The position numbers and the translations under genes are program-made. A stretch of DNA of 64,000 bases from Microbacterium gubbeenense DSM 15944 (GTDB lineage Bacteria; Actinomycetota; Actinomycetes; Actinomycetales; Microbacteriaceae), in assembly GCF_000422745.1 (NCBI RefSeq), contig NZ_AUGQ01000001.1, forward strand, positions 310,001-374,000, given 5' to 3'. Numbering within the stretch: the first letter of the stretch is position 1; each line of letters begins with the position of its first letter. This document shows, one piece after another, positions 18,980 to 27,598 of the stretch. A model generated the notes under the pieces. That model searched no databases. It had not been told where the DNA came from and saw nothing but the letters and a program-made list of their open reading frames with translations.

Positions 18980-20002
18980 CTACTCGAGCTCATTGAGGAA
19001 CGCCGTATAGGTGTCGATGACGCCCGGGGCGAGAAGCGCGCGGGGCCAGAAGACTCCCACGATCAGGCCGACGAAGTCGCTGTCGTCGACGACGGGCCGC
19101 GCCATCGAGTGCACGGCGTCAAAGTGTTCGACGGTGAGGTCAGTCCCGAACATCTCTCGATACACCGTCTCGGTCTCGATGATGTCGACGTTGCGGTCAT
19201 ACTCACCGGCCATCAAGAAGATAGGGATGTTCCTGACTGCAGCGTCGCGCAGGTCGGCGGTGGCATCAACGTTATGGTTTCGGGCCACAAAGGCCCACCG
19301 ATCGGGCGTCATCGGTGATTCCTCGGTGGTAACGATGCGGTATTCCTCGTAGCTCGCGCCGCGCTCGAGCAGCTTACGTATCGCATCGCTGTCAGCGCTG
19401 GCCTGCTTTCGCTCCGCGCCGGTTGCGCCGTCGTGGTCGAGTTCGGCGAGCAGGTTGTAGCGACCTTGGGAGAGCCAGTTGATCGCGGTGCCGACCGCGA
19501 CCACTGCGTCGATGTCATCGCGTTCAGCCACCACTTTCGGCAGAACCCATCCGGCCTGGCTGGCACCCCACAGCACGATCTTCTCGGTCGGGACCCCGGG
19601 TTGGCGACGAGCCCAGTCGACCACGGCGGCGACTTCGTTGGCACGGTCGACCATCGACTGGTCGAGCCAGTTCCCGGTCGATCCGCCTATCCCAGGCTTG
19701 CTCCACGACAGCGTCGCGAAGCCCGCATCCGCCGCGCCTTCGAACCACGGCGAGTACAACTCGTCGGGGTTTGCTTGGACAGCGGCGTCCCCGTGCACCA
19801 TGACCACCAGGCCGCGGGCATCGCCGTCGCGCGGCGTGGTCAGGACGCCCTCCAGTTGGCCAGGCCCGACCGGAATCTGAATCGGCGCCTGCACGAAACG
19901 GTAGTCGTTCCCCACCACTGTCACGCCCACAGAAACAAGAGCAAGTGCGGCGATCATACTGACGATAGTCAGAGCCCGTCGAGAAACTTTCTTTTTCTTC
20001 AC
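18980..20002 (-). CDS. Secreted or membrane-anchored alpha/beta hydrolase
   Basis: A 340-residue alpha/beta-hydrolase. The N-terminus is MKKKKVSRR followed by a hydrophobic segment (about residues 11-30), a signal peptide or anchor. The nucleophile elbow GASQAG (Ser about 151), 'AGEYDRNVD' (acid) and 'FDAVHSMARP' (His) form a plausible catalytic triad, and 'VVMVHGDAA' gives the oxyanion region. Substrate is unknown; esterase or peptidase relatives exist. The GTG start (20002) reads AAG AAA AAG AAA after it, unusually A-rich for this genome. The gene is divergent from a GNAT/PaaX pair and looks like part of an acquired module. Confidence 0.8.
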   Translation of the reverse strand: MKKKKVSRRALTIVSMIAALALVSVGVTVVGNDYRFVQAPIQIPVGPGQLEGVLTTPRDGDARGLVVMVHGDAAVQANPDELYSPWFEGAADAGFATLSWSKPGIGGSTGNWLDQSMVDRANEVAAVVDWARRQPGVPTEKIVLWGASQAGWVLPKVVAERDDIDAVVAVGTAINWLSQGRYNLLAELDHDGATGAERKQASADSDAIRKLLERGASYEEYRIVTTEESPMTPDRWAFVARNHNVDATADLRDAAVRNIPIFLMAGEYDRNVDIIETETVYREMFGTDLTVEHFDAVHSMARPVVDDSDFVGLIVGVFWPRALLAPGVIDTYTAFLNELE

Positions 20003-20031
20003 GTTCGTACTTTAGATGATACTCTTTAGTT
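20003..20031. promoter_or_regulatory. Overlapping divergent promoters, probably leaderless, with repeated CTTTAG
   Basis: Only 29 bp separate two divergent GTG starts, and they are AT-rich. On the plus strand TACTCT (20020-20025) ends six bases before the GTG at 20032; on the minus strand TAAAGT (complement of 20009-20014) ends six bases before the GTG at 20002. Both fit the TANNNT -10 spacing of leaderless actinobacterial transcripts. CTTTAG is directly repeated at 20010 and 20024, a candidate operator for the adjacent PaaX-like regulator (inference). Confidence 0.5.
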
Positions 20032-20622
20032 GTGAAAGCACGCGATATCGCCATCGGATTCAACGAGGCCGAGCGCGCCCGCGTTGGTTCGCTCTACTGG
20101 GAAGCGTTCCACCAGAAGCTCCGACCAGCGTTCAACAATGAGGCCATAGGGCTGCGAGTCGTTCGCGCCGCGATGCGCGCGGACCGGATGCTCGTTGCTC
20201 GCGTGGATGGCACGGTGGCCGGAGTCTGCGGGTACTACGACCGCGGATCCGGCGCTGCGGATCTCTCCTGGCGGGCACTGCGCCAGGTACTCCCTCGAGG
20301 GCAGGCGGTGCGCGCATCGCTGGCGCTGAGCGTTCTCGCCCGGCAAGAAAAGGACCGGCTGCTCGTTCTCGACGGCATCTGTGTTGATTCGGCGCATCGA
20401 GGCGATGGCATCGGTACCGCGCTCCTCGATGCCGCAGAACAGTACGCACGAGATCGTGGACTCGCCGCGGTGCGCCTGTCAGTCATCGACCGCAACCCCC
20501 GCGCCGAGAAGCTCTATCGCCGCCGCGGGTATATGCCCGTCGACCGCGGGGCACTTGGCCTCCTTGGCTTCGTCTACGGGTTCGACAAGTACATCGTCAT
20601 GGATAAGGAATTGGCCCGGTGA
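20032..20622 (+). CDS. GNAT family N-acetyltransferase
   Basis: A 196-residue GNAT acyltransferase. The acetyl-CoA-binding motif A is visible as 'LVLDGICVDSAHRGDGIGTALLDAAEQYARDRGL' (R/Q-x-x-G-x-G/A equivalent RGDGIG), followed by motif B 'VRLSVIDRNPRAEKLYRRRGYMPV'. The substrate is unknown. The GTG at 20032 has no ribosome-binding site and a -10-like hexamer at leaderless spacing. Its stop overlaps the GTG of the PaaX-like gene, so the two are co-expressed and divergent from the hydrolase gene. Hydrolase, acetyltransferase and regulator may act on one small molecule, such as detoxification of an amine or ester; this is speculative. Confidence 0.88.
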   Translation: MKARDIAIGFNEAERARVGSLYWEAFHQKLRPAFNNEAIGLRVVRAAMRADRMLVARVDGTVAGVCGYYDRGSGAADLSWRALRQVLPRGQAVRASLALSVLARQEKDRLLVLDGICVDSAHRGDGIGTALLDAAEQYARDRGLAAVRLSVIDRNPRAEKLYRRRGYMPVDRGALGLLGFVYGFDKYIVMDKELAR

Positions 20623-21407
20623 CATCGCACATCTCGCCCCGAACACTGCTTGAGGCGCTCTTACCCTTCGACGGGGATGCCAGCTTGGGCGTCGTGTACG
20701 ACACCGCGAACCTCGTACACATCAAGGACCAACCCGTTCGCCTTGCACTTCGCCGCCTCATCGCCGCCGGTGACATCGTGCAGGTCGGACGCGGACGTGG
20801 CGGCACGATCGCGTTGACGAGCTCGGGGCGAGCGCGCCTCTCTCGTGATCGGGTCGGGCTCCAACTCGCCTTCAGCCAAGATTCCGATCTCGCGGGATGG
20901 GACGGCAACTGGCACCTGCTCGCGCTCGGCGCGCCCGAGAGTGAACGGGCGATCCGCGACGCCTTCCGCCGCGACGTCCAAGCGCTCGGCGCCGCGTCGA
21001 TCTCCACGGGCCTCTATCTCACACCCCACGACGTCGCCCCACTCCTCCCGGAACAGGTCGGACGCTACCTCGTCACCGCAACAGCCACCACGATGAGCGT
21101 GCGGGGAATGACCGAACCTCGCGCCATCACCGAAGCGCTCTGGCCCGCCCACGACACGGTCACATCCTATACAGCGCTCGACGCAGCGCTCGACGCAGAC
21201 GATGACGAGACTGATCCGCTTGCTCGGCAGCTCTTCCTTGCCGGGGCCCTAGACGCAGCACTACGCAACGACCCGCTCGTTCCTCCCGAACTCCGCCGGA
21301 CACCATGGCCGCCAACCGAGATCCGACGCCGCTGGCTCACCCATTGGCACGACGCGATCAGCTCAGCCGAGGGACCGCAGGTTTATCAGGGATGGTTGAG
21401 GGACTGA
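20619..21407 (+). CDS. PaaX-like transcriptional regulator
   Basis: A 262-residue protein with the PaaX layout: an N-terminal winged helix (about residues 5-70, 'VRLALRRLIAAGDIVQVGRGRGGTIALTSSGRARL'), a middle domain with 'WDGNWHLLALGAPESERAIRDAFRRDVQALGAASISTGLYLTP', and a C-terminal helical domain. PaaX proteins repress catabolic genes and respond to CoA thioesters such as phenylacetyl-CoA; the effector here is unknown. The start overlaps the GNAT stop (GTGA). Likely targets are its own operon and the divergent hydrolase. The 3' end is four bases from the next, convergent gene. Confidence 0.85.
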   Translation: MTSHISPRTLLEALLPFDGDASLGVVYDTANLVHIKDQPVRLALRRLIAAGDIVQVGRGRGGTIALTSSGRARLSRDRVGLQLAFSQDSDLAGWDGNWHLLALGAPESERAIRDAFRRDVQALGAASISTGLYLTPHDVAPLLPEQVGRYLVTATATTMSVRGMTEPRAITEALWPAHDTVTSYTALDAALDADDDETDPLARQLFLAGALDAALRNDPLVPPELRRTPWPPTEIRRRWLTHWHDAISSAEGPQVYQGWLRD

Positions 21408-21411
21408 GCTT

Positions 21412-21750
21412 TTAGGACTCGCGGGGCACCTTGACAAGCGCTCCCGCCGCGAGGAACGCCACGGCAGCGACGAACTGCGCAATCGTCCAGGCGGCACCGT
21501 CGAAGGCGAACGGGAACACCGGGTTCCACAGCACAGCTACAGCGGCGAACACAATCGTCCACCACCACTGACCTGCCTGCAGCGCGAACCACGCGACGAT
21601 CAGAGCACCGATCGCGGCGACGTACAGCACGACGCTCGCCCACTCCGTCTGGAACAGCACGGGTGCGAGAAACAACACGATCGCCGCGAGCAGGCCGGGG
21701 GCGAGCGCATTGCGCTGGAACTGGGCGGGCTTGGGTGCGCGTGTAGCCAT
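21412..21750 (-). CDS. Small polytopic membrane protein (possibly DUF6804-like)
   Basis: A 112-residue protein with three to four hydrophobic segments: LAPGLLAAIVLFLAPVLF, WASVVLYVAAIGALIVAWFAL, WWWTIVFAAVAVLWNPVFPF and FVAAVAFLAAGALV. The 'AVLWNPVFPFxFxGxxW' block recalls a small actinobacterial family I associate with DUF6804, but the assignment is from memory. No catalytic residues are evident. It lies between the acquired-looking PaaX module and ctaF, on the ctaCDF strand but beyond that operon's terminator. Confidence 0.7.
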   Translation of the reverse strand: MATRAPKPAQFQRNALAPGLLAAIVLFLAPVLFQTEWASVVLYVAAIGALIVAWFALQAGQWWWTIVFAAVAVLWNPVFPFAFDGAAWTIAQFVAAVAFLAAGALVKVPRES

Positions 21751-21867
21751 GATTCTCCGTCGATGCTGCGTGCTCTTTCTGCTTCCATTCCATCACGCTC
21801 GCCCGTGCGGTGGCCGTCCGTCGTTGCCCACCCTGGCGTCGGGCGTGCCCGTGTGCGGCAAGAGAAA

Positions 21868-21898
21868 ACGGCCCCCGGGAGTGATTCCCAGGGGCCGT
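21868..21898 (-). terminator. Intrinsic terminator after ctaF
   Basis: A 13-bp inverted repeat with one mismatch (arms 21868-21880 and 21886-21898, 5-base loop). Read on the minus strand it lies 18 bp after the ctaF stop and is followed by TTTTCTCTT, a good terminator tail. Confidence 0.8.
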
Positions 21899-21916
21899 CA
21901 ATCTGACGTCGATGAC

Positions 21917-22336
21917 TCAGCGTGCGAAGTTACCGCGGTAGTACTCGAAGACCCATCCGACGAGGCCGATGACCAGCAGAGCGGCAGCGAGCGGCAACAG
22001 GAAGTGCGCCGTCGCGAGCCCCAGCACGCCGACGGCGGGCGCTGCGGCCAGCACGATCGGCCACCACGACCACGGGGCGAACTCGCCGACCTCGGGGTCA
22101 GCGTCGTCGATGCCGACGTCGAGGCGGTCCTCGGGCAGCTCAACGCCCTTCTGGCCGCGGTGCAGTGCCGTGACGAAGAAGCCGATGAGGCCCGTCATGA
22201 AGGCGGCGAAGAGGAAGACGACGGTACCGATCCATTCGACGCCGCCGTGGTCGACGATGTTCCACACCGCATACCCGGCGAAGCATACGAAGAAGAATAC
22301 GGCGAGCATCCACCAGATGACGATATTGGTCTTCAT
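21917..22336 (-). CDS. ctaF: Cytochrome c oxidase subunit IV (actinobacterial CtaF)
   Basis: A 139-residue four-helix membrane protein: helices at about residues 5-27, 35-57, 93-112 and 114-132, with a charged loop ('GQKGVELPEDRLDVGIDDADPEVGEFAPWSWWP') between the pairs. Size, topology and position directly after ctaD are those of the actinobacterial aa3 oxidase subunit IV. Its ATG abuts the ctaD stop with no gap. It probably stabilises the oxidase core; it carries no cofactor. Confidence 0.92.
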   Translation of the reverse strand: MKTNIVIWWMLAVFFFVCFAGYAVWNIVDHGGVEWIGTVVFLFAAFMTGLIGFFVTALHRGQKGVELPEDRLDVGIDDADPEVGEFAPWSWWPIVLAAAPAVGVLGLATAHFLLPLAAALLVIGLVGWVFEYYRGNFAR

Positions 22337-24055
22337 CTACTTAGCCTCTCCCTCGAGAACCGGCTCGGCAACGCGCGTCGGGTCGTAATCGTCGAGCGAC
22401 TCGGGGTGGTTCAGGTCGAAGGCGGGACGCTCGGAGCGAATGCGCGGAATCGACGTGAAGTTGTGTCGCGGCGGCGGGCAGCTCGTGGCCCACTCGAGCG
22501 AGCCTCCGTAGCCCCACGGGTCGTTGACCGTGACCTTCGCGCCCTTGCGCGCCGTGATCCACACGTTCAGGAAGAACGGAATCATCGACAGGGCGAGAAT
22601 CATCGAACCGACCGTGGACAGCTCGTTCTCCCACGCCCAACCGGTCGATTCCTCCCAGTCGGCGTAGCGACGAACCATGCCGTCGACGCCGAGCCAGTGC
22701 TGCACGAGGAAGGTCATGTGGAAGCCGATGAACAGCAGCCAGAAGTGCACGTATCCGAGGCGCTCGTTGAGCATCTTCCCCGTCCACTTCGGCCACCAGA
22801 AGTAGAACCCGGCGAACATCGCGAACACGACGGTTCCGAAGACGACGTAGTGGAAGTGGGCGACGACGAAGTACGAGTCGCTGAGGTGGAAGTCGAGCGC
22901 CGGCGACGACAGGATCACGCCGGTGAGACCGCCGAACACGAACGACACGAGGAATCCGAGCGAGAACAGCATCGGGGTCTCGAACGTCAGCGATCCGCGC
23001 CACATCGTGCCGATCCAGTTGAAGATCTTCACACCCGTTGGAACAGCGATGAGCATCGTCATGAGGGCGAAGAACGGCAGGAGGACGCCGCCCGTCACAT
23101 ACATGTGGTGCGCCCACACCGAGACCGACAGGGCCGCGATCGCGATCGTGGCGTACACGAGCGTCTTGTACCCGAAGATCGGCTTGCGGCTGAATGCCGG
23201 GAAGATCTCCGAGACGATGCCGAAGAACGGCAGCGCAATGATGTACACCTCGGGGTGACCGAAGAACCAGAACAGGTGCTGCCAGAGCAGGACGCCGCCG
23301 TTCGCGGGGTCGTAGACGTGCGATCCGAAGATGCGGTCGCTGGCCGCGGCCAGCATTGCCGCCGCGAGAACCGGGAACGCGATCAGGATCAGCAGGCTCG
23401 TGACGAGCGTGTTCCACGAGAAGATCGGCAGGCGCCACATCGTCATGCCGGGTGCGCGCATCGTGATGATCGTCGTGATGAAGTTCACGGCACCGAAGAT
23501 CGTTCCGAAACCGGAGATGCCGAGGCCGACCATCCAGAGGTTGCCGCCGACGCCCGGCGAGAACGAGGCGTTCGCGAGCGGCTGGTACGCGAACCAGCCG
23601 AAGGACGCCGCGCCCTGGGGCGTGAGGAATCCGGCGACCGCGATGAGCGAACCGAAGAGGAACAGCCACAGCGCGAAGGCGTTCAGGCGCGGGAACGCGA
23701 CGTCCGGCGCACCGATCTGCAGCGGCAGAATCGCGTTCGCGAAGCCCGTGAACAGCGGCGTCGCGAACATCAGGAGCATCACGGTGCCGTGCATCGTGAA
23801 CAGCTGGTTGTACTGCTCCTCGGTGGGGACGATCTGAATCCCGGGGGCGAAGAGCTCGGCGCGGATCAACAGCGCCATCACTCCGCCCAGCAGGAAGAAG
23901 ATCACAGACGAGATCAGGTACATGTACCCGATCGTCTTGTGGTCGGTGGAGGTGATCCACCGAACAACGATGTTGCCCTTCTCGCCCGTGCGCGAGCCGC
24001 TCAGAAGAGCAGCCTGCCGCGGAGGGAGCGGGGCCGAAGCCGTCTGGCTGGCCAT
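22337..24055 (-). CDS. ctaD: Cytochrome c oxidase subunit I (aa3)
   Basis: A 572-residue catalytic subunit with twelve transmembrane helices, heme a and the heme a3-CuB centre. The CuB site and proton channel motif '[19 protein letters not shown]' is present, along with 'HHMYVTGG', the heme-ligand '[15 protein letters not shown]' block and '[12 protein letters not shown]' like start '[14 protein letters not shown]'. The start at 24055 is two bases after the ctaC stop, and ctaF follows directly. With CtaC, CtaE and CtaF it forms the oxidase partner of the QcrCAB complex encoded 5 kb away. Confidence 0.97.
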   Translation of the reverse strand: MASQTASAPLPPRQAALLSGSRTGEKGNIVVRWITSTDHKTIGYMYLISSVIFFLLGGVMALLIRAELFAPGIQIVPTEEQYNQLFTMHGTVMLLMFATPLFTGFANAILPLQIGAPDVAFPRLNAFALWLFLFGSLIAVAGFLTPQGAASFGWFAYQPLANASFSPGVGGNLWMVGLGISGFGTIFGAVNFITTIITMRAPGMTMWRLPIFSWNTLVTSLLILIAFPVLAAAMLAAASDRIFGSHVYDPANGGVLLWQHLFWFFGHPEVYIIALPFFGIVSEIFPAFSRKPIFGYKTLVYATIAIAALSVSVWAHHMYVTGGVLLPFFALMTMLIAVPTGVKIFNWIGTMWRGSLTFETPMLFSLGFLVSFVFGGLTGVILSSPALDFHLSDSYFVVAHFHYVVFGTVVFAMFAGFYFWWPKWTGKMLNERLGYVHFWLLFIGFHMTFLVQHWLGVDGMVRRYADWEESTGWAWENELSTVGSMILALSMIPFFLNVWITARKGAKVTVNDPWGYGGSLEWATSCPPPRHNFTSIPRIRSERPAFDLNHPESLDDYDPTRVAEPVLEGEAK

Positions 24056-24057
24056 GC

Positions 24058-24963
24058 TCAGTGTCCTTCCTCGGTCTCAGATGCAACCCCGTCAGTGCCG
24101 GTGAGGTTCTGGAGACGGTCATATGCGTCGTTGACGTCGCCGACGTTGCCCTGCGCCTCGAGATCGGCGAGGTATTGCTCGTACTCGGACTCGCTCACGA
24201 CCTCGACGTTGAACAGCATGCGCGAGTGGTACTCGCCGCAGAGCTCCGCACAGCGGCCGTCGTAGTGGCCTTCGCGGGTCGGGATGAACGACCACGAGTT
24301 GTCGTGCCCGATGTACATGTCCTTCTTGTACAAGAAGTCGATGATCCAGAACGAGTGCACGACGTCGCGCGACTGCAGGTCGATCGTGACCTTCTTGTCG
24401 ACGGGCAGTACGAGCGTCGGGAGCGCGTCCTGATCGACGTCTCCGTTCGCGGCCGCCTCGGCCTGCGTGCCCATCGTGTAGACGGGCTCGCCGTCTGCGG
24501 TGGCACCGTCGTATTGGAAGTCCCACGCCCACTGCTTCGCGATCGCGGAGACCTCGACCTCGACCTCGTCGTCAGCCCAGGGCCGCTCGATCTCGGTCTG
24601 CTCCCGCACGGTGAAGGCGAACATGCCCATCACGAGGATCAGCGGCACCGCAGTGAAGAAGATCTCGATCGGCATGTTGTAGCGCATCTGCACGGGCAGG
24701 CCGGTCTGCCCCTTGCGGCGGCGGTACACGACCATCGCCCACAGCATGAGGCCCCAGGTGATCACTCCCACCAGCAGAAGCACGACCCAGGAACCGACCC
24801 ATAGAGAGGCGATTCCTTCGGTCTGGTCCGTGGCAGGCTGTCCCGACTCCTCGAAGCCGGGGAGATAACCATGGAGCTCGGTGGGCGTGCAGCCGGCAAG
24901 TGCGACTGCAGCGGCAGCGATCACGGGGATCGCTGCCCAGCGGATTCGGCGTTTCGAGGGCAC
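24058..24963 (-). CDS. ctaC: Cytochrome c oxidase subunit II (CuA), lipoprotein
   Basis: A 301-residue CuA subunit. The N-terminus is a lipoprotein signal ending in lipobox VALAGC. Two transmembrane helices follow (about residues 50-75 and 98-118), then a periplasm-side cupredoxin domain with the CuA ligands in '[12 protein letters not shown]' and an upstream His in 'DVVHSFWI'. The GTG at 24963 is preferred over the ATG at 24978 because AAAGGTGAG (24967-24975) is a good ribosome site for the GTG and would lie inside the coding region of the longer form; the GTG also gives the better signal peptide. First gene of ctaC-ctaD-ctaF. Confidence 0.95.
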   Translation of the reverse strand: MPSKRRIRWAAIPVIAAAAVALAGCTPTELHGYLPGFEESGQPATDQTEGIASLWVGSWVVLLLVGVITWGLMLWAMVVYRRRKGQTGLPVQMRYNMPIEIFFTAVPLILVMGMFAFTVREQTEIERPWADDEVEVEVSAIAKQWAWDFQYDGATADGEPVYTMGTQAEAAANGDVDQDALPTLVLPVDKKVTIDLQSRDVVHSFWIIDFLYKKDMYIGHDNSWSFIPTREGHYDGRCAELCGEYHSRMLFNVEVVSESEYEQYLADLEAQGNVGDVNDAYDRLQNLTGTDGVASETEEGH

Positions 24964-24966
24964 GAA

Positions 24967-24975
24967 CTCACCTTT
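24967..24975 (-). promoter_or_regulatory. Ribosome-binding site deciding the ctaC start
   Basis: AAAGGTGAG on the minus strand, with its AGG core about seven bases from the GTG at 24963. It is a near-full match to the anti-Shine-Dalgarno complement and rules against the ATG at 24978. Confidence 0.7.
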
Positions 24976-25078
24976 CAAACAGGGATGTGGCTTCCTTCAT
25001 CCTATGGCAAGCGCACACGCAGTTCATGCCACTTGCCCAGCGAGTTCGACAGTCCGTCGAAATTCACGGGAACGAAAG

Positions 25079-25108
25079 ACGCCCCGCATGCCGGGGCATG
25101 CGGGGCGT
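25079..25108. terminator. Terminator hairpin after erpA
   Basis: Perfect 14-bp inverted repeat (25079-25092 and 25095-25108) with a very short loop. On the minus strand it lies 13 bp past the erpA stop, followed by 'ctttcgttc'. It separates erpA from the ctaC promoter region (about 24979-25078), where no gene was seen. Confidence 0.75.
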
Positions 25109-25121
25109 TTCTCATCGCTGA

Positions 25122-25487
25122 TCAGTGGAAGCTGTCACCGCACGCGCAGCTGCCGCCCGCGTTCGGGTTGTCGATCGTGAAGCCCTGCTCGGCGATCGTG
25201 TCTTTGAAATCGATCGACGCGCCGTCGAGGTACGGCACCGACATGTTGTCGATGATGACCTCGACACCGTCGAAGTCGACCGTCTCGTCGCCGTCGAGGT
25301 AGCGCTCGTCGAAATAGAGCTGGTAGATCAGGCCCGAGCATCCGCCGGGCTGCACGGCGACCCGCAGACGCAGGTCGTCGCGGCCCTCCTGCTCGAGCAG
25401 GCTCTTGACCTTGCCGGCTGCCGCGTCGGTGAGGCTGACGCCGTGCGCGTGGTCGGTTTCTGAGGCCGTCAGTGTGGTGTCAGTCAT
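25122..25487 (-). CDS. erpA: Iron-sulfur cluster insertion protein (A-type carrier)
   Basis: A 121-residue A-type Fe-S carrier that passes clusters to apo-proteins. The three conserved cysteines are present: one in 'GGCSGLIYQLYFD' and two in the C-terminal 'GGSCACGDSFH'. Length is typical. It lies upstream of the oxidase genes but is closed by its own terminator. QcrA and other Fe-S proteins are possible clients. Single-gene unit. Confidence 0.94.
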   Translation of the reverse strand: MTDTTLTASETDHAHGVSLTDAAAGKVKSLLEQEGRDDLRLRVAVQPGGCSGLIYQLYFDERYLDGDETVDFDGVEVIIDNMSVPYLDGASIDFKDTIAEQGFTIDNPNAGGSCACGDSFH

Positions 25488-25555
25488 TGTGAAGCTCCCT
25501 CTCGCGTCGTACGCCGCGTGCGGCGGTCTGTCTTCATCCTACGTGTGCTCACCGA

Positions 25556-26977
25556 TCAGAGGCTCAGCGCGCGACGGTTCAGTCGTGCGAGGAGCAGGGC
25601 CTCCGACCGGATGGCGTTCCGGAACGTGTCGATGTGCAGCGATTCGTTCGGGCTGTGCGCCCGCGAATGCGGATCCTCAACGCCCGTGACGAGGATCTGC
25701 GCGCCCGGGAATCGCTCGACGAGGTCCGAGATGAACGGAATGGATCCGCCGATGCCGTAGTCCACGGCTGCGCGCCCGTATCCGTCTGCGAGCGCACTGC
25801 GCGCGGCCTCGACCGCCCATCCGCCGGTGTCGACGAGCACGCTGTCGCCGAGGTCGACGTCGGTAAAGCTCAGGTGCGCACCGAACGGAGCGTGCTCGCG
25901 CAGGTGGCGCTCGAGGGCGGCGTACGCGCCGGCCGAGGACTGGCCGGGCGCGACGCGACAGCTCAGCACCATCGTCACCTCGGGCGACAGGGTGTTGCTT
26001 GCGGAGGCGACCGAGGTGAAGTCGATGCCGGTGACGGTCACGGTGGGCTTGTTCCAGATGCGCCCGAGCAGCGACCCGTCGCCGATGGGGCGCACCCCGT
26101 CGAGCAGCCCGGTCTCCTCGCGCAGCTGCGCCTCGGAATAGTCGGCCGTCTCCGCGTCTCGCACCGCGAGACCGTCGACGGCGACGGATCCGTTCTCGTC
26201 CCACAGCGTGGCGATCAGCGTCGTCGCGGCCATCATGGCGTCGGGCACCGCTCCCCCGAACATTCCGGAGTGCGAGGCGTGGTCGAGCGTGCGCACCGTG
26301 AGGTGGAACTTCGCGTTCCCGCGCAGAGACACGGTGAGCGCGGGGGTCTCCGAGTCGAGGTTGCCGGAGTCGGCGACCACGATCACGTCCGAGCGCATGT
26401 CGTCGGCGTGCGCGTCGAGGAAGTTCGCGAACGAGCGCGATCCGTACTCCTCCTCGCCCTCGACGAACAGCACGATGCCGATCCCGAGGTCGTCGGATCC
26501 CACGGTCTCGGCGATCGCGCGCAGCGACGCGATGTGCGTCATGATGCCGGCCTTGTCGTCGGCGGCGCCGCGCGCGTAGATGCGCCCATCGCGCACGGTC
26601 GGTTCGAACGGAGGCGTCTCCCAGAGCGCGTCGTCGCCGGGCGGCTGCACATCGTGGTGCGCGTACAGCATGATCGTGGGGCGGCCGGGCTGCGCGCGTC
26701 GAACGGCGAGCACGCCCGGCTGGCCGAGCTCGGATCCGTCGTCGACCGGCTCCCGGTGGATGTCGACCGAGTCGAACAGCCCGGTGTCGCGAGCGAGCGC
26801 GGCGACGCGCTCGGCACTGGCGACCAGCTGCGACTGGTCGAACGCGGGCCAGGCGATGCCGGGGATCTTGACGAGGGATCCGAGGTCGCCGGTCGCGGCG
26901 GGGAAGCCGCCCGCGACCGCCTCGAGCAGGGCCTCGTCCTCAGCGGAGAATGTGCCGTCAGGTGCCGTGGAACTCAT
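25556..26977 (-). CDS. M20 family dipeptidase/carboxypeptidase
   Basis: A 473-residue M20 metallopeptidase with a di-zinc site. Ligands are visible in 'IMLYAHHDVQPPG' (His), 'GRIYARGAADDKAGIMTHI' (bridging Asp) and 'LFVEGEEEYGSRSF' (catalytic Glu pair); an inserted lid/dimerisation domain ('LRGNAKFHLTVRTLDHASHSGMFGG') spans about residues 215-330. The sequence looks like the actinobacterial 'dipeptidase' subgroup that handles di- and tripeptides in the cytoplasm. It is divergent from the DUF3043 gene (48 bp between starts). Exact substrate not predictable. Confidence 0.92.
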   Translation of the reverse strand: MSSTAPDGTFSAEDEALLEAVAGGFPAATGDLGSLVKIPGIAWPAFDQSQLVASAERVAALARDTGLFDSVDIHREPVDDGSELGQPGVLAVRRAQPGRPTIMLYAHHDVQPPGDDALWETPPFEPTVRDGRIYARGAADDKAGIMTHIASLRAIAETVGSDDLGIGIVLFVEGEEEYGSRSFANFLDAHADDMRSDVIVVADSGNLDSETPALTVSLRGNAKFHLTVRTLDHASHSGMFGGAVPDAMMAATTLIATLWDENGSVAVDGLAVRDAETADYSEAQLREETGLLDGVRPIGDGSLLGRIWNKPTVTVTGIDFTSVASASNTLSPEVTMVLSCRVAPGQSSAGAYAALERHLREHAPFGAHLSFTDVDLGDSVLVDTGGWAVEAARSALADGYGRAAVDYGIGGSIPFISDLVERFPGAQILVTGVEDPHSRAHSPNESLHIDTFRNAIRSEALLLARLNRRALSL

Positions 26978-27025
26978 GCGGGTAATCTTAGGGGGATCTT
27001 CACGCTCCCCGACCCGAGGTTACCG

Positions 27026-27592
27026 ATGGCCAAGAACGCTTCTCCTTCCAGCGACGACGCAGCCACGCCGGCGCAGAAGACCGGTAAGGGACGCGCCACT
27101 CCGACGCGTGCCGAGCAGGAGGCGAAGCGCGTGCGTCCCCTCGTCGCCACGACGAAGGATGCGAAGAAGGCCGCGCGCGGCGAGATGCGCGAGCGCCAGG
27201 AGCGGGCCCGCGTCGGCATGGCCAACGGCGAGGAGCGCTTCCTCGGCCCGCGCGACAAGGGGCCGCAGCGCCGCTTCGTGCGCGACTGGACCGACGCCGG
27301 CTGGCACCTGTCGGAGTTCCTCATGCCGATGATGGTGCTCGTGCTGCTGCTCTCGCTCATGCCGGCCGCCTCGATGCAGTTCTGGGCGTTCATCGGCCTG
27401 TGGGTGTACATCATCTTCGCGGTCGTCGACATGTTCTTCCTCAGCCGTCGGGTGAAGAAGCTGGCCGCCGAGAAGTGGGGCGACCGTCGTGAGAAGGGCC
27501 TCGGTTGGTACGCGGCGATGCGTTCCATCCAGATGCGCTTCATGCGCATGCCCAAGGCGCAGGTCAAGCGCGGTCAGTACCCGCGCGGCTGA
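27026..27592 (+). CDS. DUF3043 family membrane protein
   Basis: A 188-residue actinobacterial DUF3043 protein: a long, highly charged Lys/Arg-rich cytoplasmic N-terminus ('PTRAEQEAKRVRPLVATTKDAKKAARGEMRERQERARVG'), a 'FLGPRDKGPQRRFVRDWTDAGWHLSEF' block, two transmembrane helices (about residues 98-117 and 120-138) and a basic C-terminus. Function unknown. The ATG at 27026 follows gaggt; an upstream open frame is not coding. The gene is convergent with pyrD, separated by six bases. Confidence 0.9.
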   Translation: MAKNASPSSDDAATPAQKTGKGRATPTRAEQEAKRVRPLVATTKDAKKAARGEMRERQERARVGMANGEERFLGPRDKGPQRRFVRDWTDAGWHLSEFLMPMMVLVLLLSLMPAASMQFWAFIGLWVYIIFAVVDMFFLSRRVKKLAAEKWGDRREKGLGWYAAMRSIQMRFMRMPKAQVKRGQYPRG

Positions 27593-27598
27593 CGCGGC

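Noticed and set aside
21710..24265. Plus-strand open frame of 851 codons opposite ctaF and ctaD
   Set aside because: Composition is an Arg/Glu/His-rich shadow; cytochrome oxidase subunits I and IV on the minus strand are unmistakable.
25634..27025. Long plus-strand extension of the DUF3043 frame
   Set aside because: It is opposite the M20 peptidase; DUF3043 homology begins at the ATG at 27026.
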